Below are positions 42,120-51,738 of a DNA stretch of 64,000 nt, piece by piece (positions within the stretch are counted from its first letter, which is position 1; each line of letters opens with the position of its first letter). The stretch spans positions 310,001-374,000 of the forward strand of contig CAVUKN010000007.1 of assembly GCA_963742105.1 (NCBI GenBank), written 5' to 3'. The translations under genes and the position numbers were made by a program. The notes under the pieces are model-generated. The model ran no database searches. It had not been told where the DNA came from and worked only from the letters and a program-made list of their open reading frames with translations. Source of the stretch: Gp6-AA40 sp963742105. GTDB taxonomy: Bacteria; Acidobacteriota; Vicinamibacteria; Vicinamibacterales; UBA2999.

Positions 42120-44870
42120 CTACCTCAGGGAGGCTGACTCGCGGCGGGCGGCCTGCATCGTGCCGAACTCCGAATCGGCGTCCCGCCAGAGCGCCAGCAC
42201 GTCCTCATAACCGCGGCGCGCCGCGTCGCGATCGCCGGCCCGAGCGGCTGCGCGGGCGCGTTCGAGCGTCGCCAGCGCGTAGAGCATCGAGGTCGGCGCT
42301 TCGCCGCGATGCGCGATGATCCGCTCGAACTCGGCTCCGGCTTTCGGGACGTCCTTCAGGCGAAGGTAGGCCAGTCCGCGGACGTAACTTGGCCAGAACT
42401 CCGCAGACGGGGCACTGTCGTAGGGACGCACCGTCTCCAGCAGTTCCACCGCCCGGGCCGGCTGGGTTTCGGTCAGCAGGAGGGCGTTGACGAGCGGCCG
42501 CTGAATCTGACGAGTGAGCGTCGCGTCGCCGTACCGCCGCCCGAGTTCCGCGTCCAGGCTCCGCGCCTCGACGGCCGCGCCGCAGACGGCGAGCGTTCGC
42601 GCGCTGCGCTCGAGGGTGAAGTTGTCGCGGCTCAGATTGACGGCGGCGGTGATCTCACGGCGCGCCGTTGCGCAGTCGCCCGCCAGCGCGTGGGTCTCCG
42701 CGTCCTCCGCGCTCCACTGGGCCGCCTGTTCGATGCGGCCGGCGGCATTGGCCTGCTCGATGGCGCGTTGGAACAGCGCGTGCGCTGCCTGAATCCGTCC
42801 GCCGAACGCGTTCGTGTGCGCTTCCCAGTTGAACGACGGCGCAACCGCGTCCGGAGTATTCCTCGCCCCGGTGAGCGCCGCCGCCATACCAGCGCTGTCT
42901 TCCCGAATAACGGCCATCACGTAGTCGGCGCGATACAGGCTTGCGGCAGCGATGCCCTGTGCCCGCGTCTCACGGATGGCTGACTGCGCCTCGTCATAGC
43001 GGCCGAGCGCAACGAGAGAACCCACGAGGTTGCCGTGTGGCGGCAGGAACCGCGTGTCGATCTGCACGGCCGTGCGGAACGCGTTCACTGCCGGCTCGTG
43101 CCGGCCGAAGGCCGCCGAGGCGATCCCAAGACTGTTGAAGGCGAACGCTTCGCGTGGATACGTGCGCGTCCAGACGGTGGCGAGCGCCAGCGCATCGTCC
43201 CACGCCTGGGCCGAGTCGATGTAGTAGCGCCAGGAGATGAAGAAGCGTTCGCGTTCGCTGACCCGGTCGCGCAGCTCGAACGCGCGTCGCGAGTACTCTG
43301 GCGCCTCGGCGGTGCGACCCGTGTTCGCGTAAATGCCCGATAGCGTCGCCTGGGCCAGCGCGAACTGCGGATCGAGCTCCAGCGCGCGCTCGAGATGCGG
43401 AATCGCTTCGTCACGCAGGTTCATCCGGCCGTCATCGAGCGCCAGCGAATAGGCGTGCAACGCCTCGAGCGACGGAGTGGTGGCGCGGGCAAGGGGCACG
43501 TCGAACCGGCGGATGGAGGCGAGCGACTCGCCCAAGCGGCCGCGCAGCTTCGCCGCGGCCGACCCCAAGGCGCCGAGCACCTCTTCACGGCTGGCGACTT
43601 CGACCTGCTCGCGGGCGATGACGTCGCCTGACTGGGCGTTGAGCGCTTCGAGCGTCAGGACATAGTGCGTCCCGAGTTTCCCGATCGAGCCGGCGACGAG
43701 CGCCTTCAACTGTTCGCGGGCCGCGATCTCCCGTGCCAGTGTCCGCGTGACGCGCTCGTCGGGGGACCGTTCCATCAGCCGCAGCGTTTCGCGGATGCGT
43801 TCGTCGGGGAAGACTTTGAGGAAGGGCGACTGTTCGAGCGCCACGGCAAGCGCGACTTTCAACGCGCCGTCGAAGACGCTCTCGCCGGTTCCATTGGTGA
43901 AGTCGGCGACCACCATCGTGTCGCGGTCTGAAAGTTGAACCGCGCCGTGCGATGAGAACAGCCGGAACGCACCGACCAGCAGTGCAATCAGGAGGACAAC
44001 TGCGGCCGCCAGCCAGCCCCAGTCCCGCCCGCGCGGCGCCTCGGCGTTCCGAAGTCTTTCAGCCAGGACTGCCGCCGATGGCGGCCGCCGCTCCGGTTCA
44101 CGCGCCAGCGCCGATGTCACCGTCCGCGCCAGGTTGGGATCGATACCTGGCACCAGCCGGGTCAGTCTTGCCTGCCGCCCGGTTCCGGTCTGGGTCGGGG
44201 GCGGGCTGCCGGCCAGCAGTTCGAACAGAATCGCGCCGACCGAAAACAGGTCAGTCCGTTCGGTCGGCCGCCCTCCGGACAGCAACTCGGGCGCGACGTA
44301 CGGCGCGTCGGCCGCGTGCCTGCGCTCGTCGAGCACCATCCCAACGTCGGTCATGCGAACGAAGCCGTCCTGATCGAGAAGTACGTTCGCCGGCTTCAGG
44401 TTGCCGTGAACAATCTGCTGGGCATGCGCGGCCGCCAGCGCATCGCAGAGCTGACCGCCAATGTCGACGACCTTCTCCGAGGGAAGACTGCCCGCGCGGC
44501 GAAGCAGCGTGGCGAGGTCCTCGCCATCGATCAATTCCATCGAGAAAAAGACACAGCCTTCCGCCTCGCCAACGTCGTACACGCGACAAACGGCAGGATG
44601 GGTCACCTGTCGAGCCAGCCTGACTTCCTCGAGAATGCGGGAGCGAGCGTGGGTCGCGGTTGGTGGCAGTACTTTCAGCGCGACCGGCGTCTGGAGCACC
44701 AGGTCGTCGGCCCGCCACAGCTCTCCGAGCCCGCCGCGGCCAAGCCGGGCGACGATTCGATAACGGCTGGCGAACAGCGCCCCGGCGACGAACTGATGGG
44801 ACGGCCGTCCGCTGTCCGGGTCACCGGACGGATGGTGCGGCGTGATGGACGGCGGGGTCAGGGCCGCCAT
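42120..44870 (-). CDS. Serine/threonine kinase-TPR protein with a degenerate active site (predicted pseudokinase)
   Basis: A paralogue of the downstream kinase with the same layout: kinase fold (about 35-300), one membrane helix, a VVADFTNGTGESVFDGAL-type region and TPR-like repeats, 916 residues. The glycine loop (GRGGLGELW) and K66 remain. The catalytic HRD is HGN (155-157) in VHGNLKPANVLL, so the catalytic Asp is Asn. DFG is DVG (175-177), and the activation segment is short (AADAPYVAPELL). Phosphotransfer is therefore doubtful, and a scaffold or allosteric role toward the next gene's kinase is likely. The ATG at 44870 is preferred; the frame stays open upstream. Confidence 0.9.
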   Translation of the reverse strand: MAALTPPSITPHHPSGDPDSGRPSHQFVAGALFASRYRIVARLGRGGLGELWRADDLVLQTPVALKVLPPTATHARSRILEEVRLARQVTHPAVCRVYDVGEAEGCVFFSMELIDGEDLATLLRRAGSLPSEKVVDIGGQLCDALAAAHAQQIVHGNLKPANVLLDQDGFVRMTDVGMVLDERRHAADAPYVAPELLSGGRPTERTDLFSVGAILFELLAGSPPPTQTGTGRQARLTRLVPGIDPNLARTVTSALAREPERRPPSAAVLAERLRNAEAPRGRDWGWLAAAVVLLIALLVGAFRLFSSHGAVQLSDRDTMVVADFTNGTGESVFDGALKVALAVALEQSPFLKVFPDERIRETLRLMERSPDERVTRTLAREIAAREQLKALVAGSIGKLGTHYVLTLEALNAQSGDVIAREQVEVASREEVLGALGSAAAKLRGRLGESLASIRRFDVPLARATTPSLEALHAYSLALDDGRMNLRDEAIPHLERALELDPQFALAQATLSGIYANTGRTAEAPEYSRRAFELRDRVSERERFFISWRYYIDSAQAWDDALALATVWTRTYPREAFAFNSLGIASAAFGRHEPAVNAFRTAVQIDTRFLPPHGNLVGSLVALGRYDEAQSAIRETRAQGIAAASLYRADYVMAVIREDSAGMAAALTGARNTPDAVAPSFNWEAHTNAFGGRIQAAHALFQRAIEQANAAGRIEQAAQWSAEDAETHALAGDCATARREITAAVNLSRDNFTLERSARTLAVCGAAVEARSLDAELGRRYGDATLTRQIQRPLVNALLLTETQPARAVELLETVRPYDSAPSAEFWPSYVRGLAYLRLKDVPKAGAEFERIIAHRGEAPTSMLYALATLERARAAARAGDRDAARRGYEDVLALWRDADSEFGTMQAARRESASLR

Positions 44871-45029
44871 CGCGTTGGGCTTCGCGTCGGGACGGTCTGG
44901 CACGGTGGAGGTGGCCCAGTTTACCGCCTCAGGCCCTCGATTTGCGGGCGATTCAGCGTCTCGTGCGGCGCCCGGCCTGGTTTGGCGCGTTACGGGGAGA
45001 GGGTCGCCTGGCGTGATCCTCGGCCCCAG

Positions 45030-47252
45030 ATGACTCAGACCTCCCGCTCCATGTCGTTGGCGATGATTGCCGCGGGCGTCATTGCCGCCCAGCTCGCGGC
45101 CGGCAAGGCGACGCGGGATGCCCTGTTCTTCACGTCGCTGACAATCACCGCGCTTCCCGCGATGGTGACGGCGACGGCGCTGTTCTCGATCGCGCTCGTG
45201 TTTCTGCACGGCCGGGCGATCCGCCGGATCTCGCCGGCGACCCTTGTTCCGGCGCTGTATGTCCTCAGCGGCGTGCTCTTCGTGTTCGAGTGGTTCCTGC
45301 GGTCGCGGGGACCCTCGACGGCCGCCATTGCCCTCTACCTGCACATTTCCGGCGTCGGTCCGCTTCTCGCCTCCGGCTTCTGGCTCATTGCGACGGAGCG
45401 ATTCAATCCGCGCACTGCCAAGAAGGGCTTTGGACGAATCACCGCGGCCGGAACAGTGGGCGCGCTGCTCGGAGCCTTGATCGTCGAGCGTCTCGCGGCC
45501 GTGGGCGGCGGCCCGGCCATGATCCTCGTGCTCGCCACCTTCCAGTTCGCGGCCGCGTGGCTGGTTCGAGGTGTCGCGCTTGGCTCCGAACCGGCAGCGA
45601 CGCCGCGCGATTGCGACCCCTGGCCCGGGTCGGCCGATGACTGCGCCGCCGTCCTCGACGACACGCGCCCGACGATGCGCGGCGGCCTCCGGTTGATTGC
45701 CGAAACACCCGCCCTTCGCAACCTTGCCGCCCTGGTGCTGCTTGGGACGACCAGCGCCGCCGTTGTCGACTACGTGTTCAAGGCGCGCGCGGTCGACACA
45801 TACGGCCCCGGTGACCGCCTGCTGCAGTTCTTCGCCATCTACTACGCCGCGACGAGCGTGTTGTCCCTGCTGCTTCAGACACTCTCGAGCCGAACGGTCC
45901 TGGCGCGTTTCGGCCTCGCCCTCACCACGAGCACGCCATCATTGGCACTGGTTGTGGGAAGCCTCGCCAGCCTGCTCGATCCTGGCTTCGGCAGCCTGCT
46001 GGCGGCGCGCGGCGGAGAAACCGTCTTCCGCTCGTCATGGTTCCGTGCCGGATACGAGTTGTTCTATACGCCGATGCCGATCGGCGAGCGTCGCGCCGCC
46101 AAGTCGCTCATCGACGTGGCGTTCGATCGACTCGGCGACGCCGTCGGCGCCGCCATCGTGCGCATCGTCATTCTGACAGCACCCGCGGCGCAGACCGCGA
46201 TCATGCTGGGTGTGGCCTCGGCGACTTCGATGATCGCGATTGGCGTGGCCAGCCGGCTGCACCGCTGGTACCTGCGGACGCTCGAAACCAGCCTGGTGAG
46301 CCGGGGATCGGATCTCGCGCCGGGCGAGACGATTGACCCGTCGACCGCGCGCGTTCTCAACAGCCTGCGGCGCAAGTCCGCGGCGGCGCCGACAACGGTG
46401 CTGAGTGGCTCGGCGCACCGGGACGACGACCTCGTCGCCGACATCGTGCGCCTGCGCTCGGGCAATCACGAATCGGCGATGAGAGTGCTGACCCGTCCCG
46501 AGGGCCTGGCCGGTCCGCTGGTTCCGCACGTCATTCCGCTGCTGGCATCGCCCTCGCTGGCGGATTACGCCTTATTCGCGCTGCGGAAAGTCGCGGAGGA
46601 GCGGATCGGAGAGCTGACCGATGCGCTGCTGGACCCCAATCAGGACGATGCGATCCGGCGTCGTCTGGCGCGGGTGTTCTCGGTTGCCGTCTCGCAGCGT
46701 GCCGCCGATGGCCTGCTGGCCGCACTCGACGATCCCCGCTTCGATGTCCGGTTCCAGACCGCCCGGTCGCTTGCGTCGATCGTCGATCGCAATCCGATGG
46801 TGCGCATCGACGCGCGGCGTATCTTCGCCGTCGTGCTCGAGGAAGTGAAGGTGAGCCAGCCGGTCTGGGAAAGCCAGCGGCTGCTCGACGGCTTCGTCAG
46901 CGCCTCACCACTCGACGCCTTTGTCCGCGACCGGGCCGGCCAGAGCCTGGCGCATGTGTTCACGCTGCTGTCGCTCGTCCTGGCACGTCAGCCGCTCCTC
47001 ATCGCGTTCCGCAGCCTGCACAGCGACGACGCACACCTGCGAGGCACCGCCCTGGAATACCTCGAGGGAGTGCTGCCGCCGCAGATCCGCCTCCGCCTGT
47101 GGCCGTTCCTGACGCGATCCCGGGTCCGTCACCCGTCCGCACCTCGAACCGAGAAGATCGCCAACCTGCTCCGATCCAGCCGGTCCCTCACCGTTCGCAG
47201 CGCCGCCGACCGTGGCGACAGCGCCCCGATTGCGGGATTCACCACTCATTAG
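45030..47252 (+). CDS. NTT-family (ATP/ADP translocase-like) carrier with C-terminal HEAT repeats
   Basis: A 740-residue protein. The first 430 residues have about 12 membrane helices. Landmarks are AAGKATRDALFFTSLTI, an Arg-rich loop, FGRITAAGTVGALLGALIVE, VDYVFKARAVDTYGP and ELFYTPMPIGERRAAKSLID with VAFDRLGDAVGA. These are the shared landmarks of NTT carriers, which exchange or import nucleotides. The remaining part is a series of HEAT-like helical pairs (for example ALRKVAEERIGELTDALLDP, then LDDPRFDVRFQTARSLASI). It starts at ATG 45030, divergent from the pseudokinase. The nucleotide and direction are not known. Confidence 0.82.
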   Translation: MTQTSRSMSLAMIAAGVIAAQLAAGKATRDALFFTSLTITALPAMVTATALFSIALVFLHGRAIRRISPATLVPALYVLSGVLFVFEWFLRSRGPSTAAIALYLHISGVGPLLASGFWLIATERFNPRTAKKGFGRITAAGTVGALLGALIVERLAAVGGGPAMILVLATFQFAAAWLVRGVALGSEPAATPRDCDPWPGSADDCAAVLDDTRPTMRGGLRLIAETPALRNLAALVLLGTTSAAVVDYVFKARAVDTYGPGDRLLQFFAIYYAATSVLSLLLQTLSSRTVLARFGLALTTSTPSLALVVGSLASLLDPGFGSLLAARGGETVFRSSWFRAGYELFYTPMPIGERRAAKSLIDVAFDRLGDAVGAAIVRIVILTAPAAQTAIMLGVASATSMIAIGVASRLHRWYLRTLETSLVSRGSDLAPGETIDPSTARVLNSLRRKSAAAPTTVLSGSAHRDDDLVADIVRLRSGNHESAMRVLTRPEGLAGPLVPHVIPLLASPSLADYALFALRKVAEERIGELTDALLDPNQDDAIRRRLARVFSVAVSQRAADGLLAALDDPRFDVRFQTARSLASIVDRNPMVRIDARRIFAVVLEEVKVSQPVWESQRLLDGFVSASPLDAFVRDRAGQSLAHVFTLLSLVLARQPLLIAFRSLHSDDAHLRGTALEYLEGVLPPQIRLRLWPFLTRSRVRHPSAPRTEKIANLLRSSRSLTVRSAADRGDSAPIAGFTTH

Positions 47253-47268
47253 CGCGTTAGGGGACAGA

Positions 47269-47322
47269 CGAACGATTCAAAGAGTCGAACGAGTCGAACG
47301 ACTCGAACGGTTCGAACGATTC
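47269..47322. repeat. TCGAACGA-family array upstream of the second NTT gene
   Basis: Five to six nine-base units (TCGAACGAG, TCGAACGAC, TTCGAACGA) run up to the ribosome site of the next gene. The outer ends CGAACGATTC and CGAACGATTCG are direct and partly inverted copies. Confidence 0.85.
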
Positions 47323-47344
47323 GGTCCCGCATGAGGAGAAGGTG

Positions 47345-49790
47345 ATGATGCCCCGCAAGTCCCGTCTTGACCGCGCGCTTTCGTTGTTCACCGACATTCA
47401 CCCCGGTGAGGGCGCCACCGTCCGTCCTGATGCTTCTCAACATCTTCCTGCTGCTGATCTGCTACTCGGTCATCAAGACCGTTCGCGAGCCGCTGATTCT
47501 CCTCGGCGGCGGCGCCGAGGTCCGGTCTTATGCCGCGGCCGGACAGGCCCTGGTGCTGATGGCCTTCGTGCCGGCCTACGCGTGGCTGGCGAGCCGCGTG
47601 GACCGCGTGCGACTCCTGACGATGGTGTCCGCGTTCTTCATCGTCTGCATCGAGCTGTTCGGCGCGGCGATCGCAGCTCGTGTCCCGTATGTCGGCGTCG
47701 CGTTCTTCATCTGGGTCGGCGTCTTCAACATGTCGCTGGTCGCGCAGTTCTGGTCGTTCGCCAACGACATCTACAGCAAGGACGCCGGCGATCGGCTGTT
47801 TCCCATCATCGCCGTCGGCATGACCGCCGGAGCGCCGCTGGGATCGCTGGCCGCCGGTCGCCTGTTCCAGTCCGGGGCGGCGCCATCGGTGATCCTGCAG
47901 GTGGCGGCAGCGCTGCTGGTGGTCAGCGTCGTCCTCTACAACTGGATCGATGCGCGCGAACGCCGGCAGCGGCGCGAGGCGGTGCAGCCACTCGAAGCTG
48001 GCGGAGGGTTCCGGCTGGTGCTCGCCAACCCGTACCTGCGTCTGATTGCGGTGCTGGTCGTGCTTCTCAACGTGGTGAACACGACCGGCGAATACCTGGT
48101 CGCGAAACTTCTCACCGCGCATGTCAACGAGCTGGCACAGGCGACGGCGAACTTCGACAAGCAGGCGTACATCGGCGCGTTCACCGGCCAGTACCAGTTC
48201 TGGGTGAACGTCACCGCGCTTCTCCTGCAGGCGTTCGTCACGTCGCGGCTGGTGAAGTATCGCGGTCTGCGCGGCGCGCTGCTGGTGCTGCCGCTCATCG
48301 CCCTCGGCGGCTACGCCATCGTCGCTGCCGGCGTCGGCTTCTCGGTGGTGCGATGGATCAAGACGGCAGAGAACGCCACCGACTACTCGATCATGAACAC
48401 GGCGCGCCAGCTGTTGTGGCTGCCGACGAGCCGTGAGGAGAAGTACAAGGCGAAGCAGGCGATCGACACGTTCTTCGTCCGCTTTGGCGACGTGCTGTCG
48501 GCAGGCGTCGTCTATGCGGGCGCGAAGCTGATCGGACTCTCCGTGCAGCAGTTTGCCGCGGTCAACGTCGCGCTGACCGTCGCGTGGCTGGCCGTCGCCC
48601 TCGCGCTGGTCGGCTTTACCCCGGCCTTGCCGCGGTTCGCGCCGCGGCGACTTGCCGGTGCGGCCGCAGTGGCCCTGCTGTTCCTCCTGTCATCACCGGC
48701 ATCCGCGCAGGAGACGCGCGAAGGCCTGCTCGCCCGCGAGCGCGCCGACAAGGCCGCCGGTACGCAGGTCGCCGGCGTCGATCGACTCGACGCGTGGCTC
48801 GATCGCGCCGACGGCTTTCTGAACTCCCCGCGGCGGTTCTACACGTTCGTCGGCAGCGTGATGCCCGGTGGCGGCTTCGCGGCGGGGCCGGGCTACCGGA
48901 GATTTCTCGGTGACAGCGGTCGCATCGACATGCACGGCGCCTGGTCCGTCAGGAACTACAAGACTGTGCAGGGTGCGATCACGCTGCCCGCATTCGGCAA
49001 CGGCCGCGTCCACCTGAGCGCACGCGGTAACTGGCTGGACGCGCCGGACGTGGCGTTCTACGGCGTGGGGATCGATTCGGCCGACGTCGAGCGCCGCGGC
49101 TTTTCGTATCGCGAGACGGCGGTCGGGACCGTCGTCCGGGTGGACGCAGCCGAACACGTCGCGGTTGGCGGCGGCTTCGATGTCGTCGATATGCGGGCGC
49201 GCCGCGATGTTCTCGCCGCCCCCGCGGCCGACCCGACCTACGGGCGGAGCAGCGTGTTCGCGGAGTACAACACGCGCACGTCTCCCGGCTACACGCGGCG
49301 GGGCAGCCTCGCGCGCGTCGACCTGTCCGACTATCGGCAGATCAACGACGGTGCCTCGAGCTTTCGTCGCGTCGACGTCACTCTGCAGCAGTTCGTGCCG
49401 CTCATGCGCGAGAACTGGGTGATCGCGCTGCGCGCTCTCGGCTCGTCGACGTCGACGTCGGATGGCAACGCGGTCCCGTATTTCCTCCTGCCGGACCTTG
49501 GCGGCAGCTCCACGCTGCGCGGCTATTCGACCTGGCGCTTCCGCGATCGCAATCGGCTGCTGTTGACTGGCGAATTGCGCTGGACTGCAGGGCCGTTTGC
49601 GGACATGGCGGTGTTCATGGACTCGGGCACGGTGGCGGCGGGTATGTCGGACGTGAACTGGCGCGACATGAAACAGTCCTACGGCGTGGGACTCACGCTG
49701 CACACGTTCACCAGCACCGTGACACGCCTGGAACTGGCGCGCACGGACGATGGCATGAGCCTGGGCATTTCGTTCAGCCCGAATTTTTGA
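47345..49790 (+). CDS. NTT-family carrier fused in frame to an Omp85/BamA-like outer-membrane barrel
   Basis: About 815 residues. A GAGGAGAAGGTG site precedes the ATG at 47345. The start MMPRKSRLDRALSLFTDIHP then needs a one-base change near 47425 to continue LLNIFLLLICYSVIKTVREP and LILLGGGAEVRSYAAAGQ, typical of NTT carriers, with about 12 helices to residue 435. In the same open frame follows a perfect-looking signal peptide (GAAAVALLFLLSSPASAQE, about 437-457). After it comes a beta-barrel domain with GSVMPGGGFAAGPGYRRFLG, GGSSTLRGYSTWRFRDRNRL and a terminal Phe, as in Omp85/BamA-type barrels. The two halves belong in different membranes, so processing or internal initiation is likely. 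Confidence 0.82.
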
Positions 49791-49791
49791 G

Positions 49792-49870
49792 AATCGGCGG
49801 GGCTGAAGCTCCGCTCCAAGATCGGCGGCGCTGAAGCCCCGCCCCACCGGCCCGGAAGGGCCGCCCACGA
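49792..49870. repeat. REP-like repeat, GGCGGGGCTGAAGC family
   Basis: Two copies of ATCGGCGGGGCTGAAGCTCC (the second as ATCGGCGGCGCTGAAGCCCC) are followed by a small palindrome, CCGGCCCGGAAGGGCCGCC. Each unit is a short hairpin. A related set of four follows the next gene at 51583. Confidence 0.75.
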
Positions 49871-49880
49871 GGATGACGTC

Positions 49881-51579
49881 ATGAGACTGACGGTTTCCCG
49901 GCTCGGCACCGTCGCGATGGCGACGGCGCTCCTCGCCGCAGCAGCGACGATACGCCCCTCTGCGGCAGCACCAAAGTTCTTCGAGGACGATCCCATTGCC
50001 GTCGATCGGCCGACCCAGGACGCCACCGAGGTCAAGCCGTCCGAGGTCAAGCTGTTCGTCGACCTGGCCTACAACATCGCGCGCGGATTCTCAGTGGCCG
50101 CGCCTGGTCGCGCCGGCAATGTGAATACCGTTGACGAGGTTCCCGATTCGACCTGGTTCACCAATCGACTTGGTGCGGGACCTGAGAGCGTCCGTTCCGG
50201 CAGCGTGCATGCGCTGACGGCCAGGGACATCGCCAACGGCCCCGATTCAACGGACGGCCCGGCGCCGGGCAAGTGGATGGTGACCTCGTCGAAGAGTGAC
50301 GGCGTCACGCCCGGGTTCACGATCACGGACACCCGGGGCGAGCGCTGGTTCCTGAAGTTCGATCCGCCGGGATACCGCGGGATGGCCACCGGTACCGAAG
50401 TCGCGGTGACCAAGTTGATGTGGGCGCTCGGCTACAACGTGCCGGAGAATCACATCGCCTCGCTTCGCCGCGAGCAGCTCGAGGTTGGCGCGAACGCGAA
50501 GTTCACGCCACCCGGAGGCAGCAAGCGCGCTCTTCGCGGTTCCGACATCGATCGCCTGCTGCAGCAGGCCGATCGCGAACCTGACGGGTCGTACCGCATC
50601 GTGGCCAGCCGCGCGCTGCCCGGAAAGCCGGTGGGCCGCATCCGGTTCCTCGGCGTGCGTCCTGACGATCCGAACGACATCGTCCCGCACGAGGACCGCC
50701 GCGAACTGCGTGGCTACGGTGTCTTCGCCGCCTGGCTGAATCACGTCGACGCCAAGGCCATCAATTCGCTCGACACGCTGGTCACCGAGAACGGCCGCTC
50801 GTTTGTGCGGCATCACCTGATCGACTTTGGCTCGGCCCTGGGCAGCGGCGGTGTCGGGCCCGCGGAGTATTCGGCCGGGCGTGAATACCTGGTGGAGCCG
50901 AAGCTGGCCGCCAAACAGCTGATCGCGTTCGGCCTGGCACCGGCAGACTGGCGCACCGAGCCGTTCTACGAGTCGCGCTCGATCGGCCGCTTGCCGGCCG
51001 ACAACACCCGGTTCAATCCGGACCTCTGGAAGCCGCGGGTGCCGAACCAGGCATTCCTGCACGCCAGGGCGGACGACAAGTTCTGGGCCGCCCGCAAGCT
51101 GGCGGCGATGAGCACCGATTTGATTGCCGCCGCCGTGCGCGCCGGCCAGTTCGGCGACCCGAAGTCGGAAGCGTTCCTGGTTCGGGCGCTGGCGCAGCGG
51201 CGCGATGCGATTGCGAAGGCGTATCTGACCGCCGTGAACCCGATCGCCGACCCAATCATCGACAGATGGCGTCTTAACGTTCGCCAACGTGGCGGTCGAC
51301 GCCGATGTGGCGCGCGCGCCGCAGGCGTATCACGCGGTCTGGTCAACGTTCGACAACACCACGCACTCGACCCGCCGGATCGCGGAGACCTCGAGTCGGA
51401 CGACGTCGGCGGACGTGCCGAAAGAACTGCCGACCGCCGATGGCGCCTTCATCCAGGTTGCGATGAGCGCGGTGGATGGTGCGCAGCCGGCATGGGGCAT
51501 TCCGGTGCACGCCTATTTCCGGTTGCGCAGTGGTGCGTGGCGGCTGGTCGGCTTCGAGCGGATGCCGGCCGACGAGTAA
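49881..51579 (+). CDS. Secreted kinase-fold-like protein, one frameshift near the end
   Basis: About 566 residues with a signal peptide (ending RPSAAA). The region 150-330 has the order of motifs expected of an atypical protein-kinase-like fold (HipA/phosphoinositide-kinase type): strand WFLKFD with K159, helix GTEVAVTKLMWALGY with E173, then NHVDAKAINSLD with H288, D290, N295, then LIDFGSALG with DFG at 315-317. The final part needs a frame change near 51275 to continue VAVDADVARAPQAYHAVW and end at 51579. The ATG at 49881 has GAGG in front. If active it would phosphorylate a target outside the cytoplasm. I know no named family for it. Confidence 0.72.
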
Positions 51580-51582
51580 TAG

Positions 51583-51695
51583 CCCTCGGGGCTGATACCC
51601 CCGACGACCGCGGCGGGGCTGAAACCCGCCCTACGACACCGGCGGGGGTGAAGCCCGCCTCACGGACCCGGCGGGGTTGCCCCGCCCTGCGGCGG
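51583..51695. repeat. REP-like repeat, four GCGGGGCTGAAACCCGCCC units
   Basis: CTCGGGGCTGATACCCCCGA, GCGGGGCTGAAACCCGCCCT, GCGGGGGTGAAGCCCGCCTC and GCGGGGTTGCCCCGCCCT are four successive small hairpins with the same loop. Together with 49792-49870 they bracket the secreted kinase-like gene. Confidence 0.8.
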
Positions 51696-51738
51696 CAAGG
51701 GATAGCGGCCGACTTTCAGATCGGCGAGGAGCACAGTT

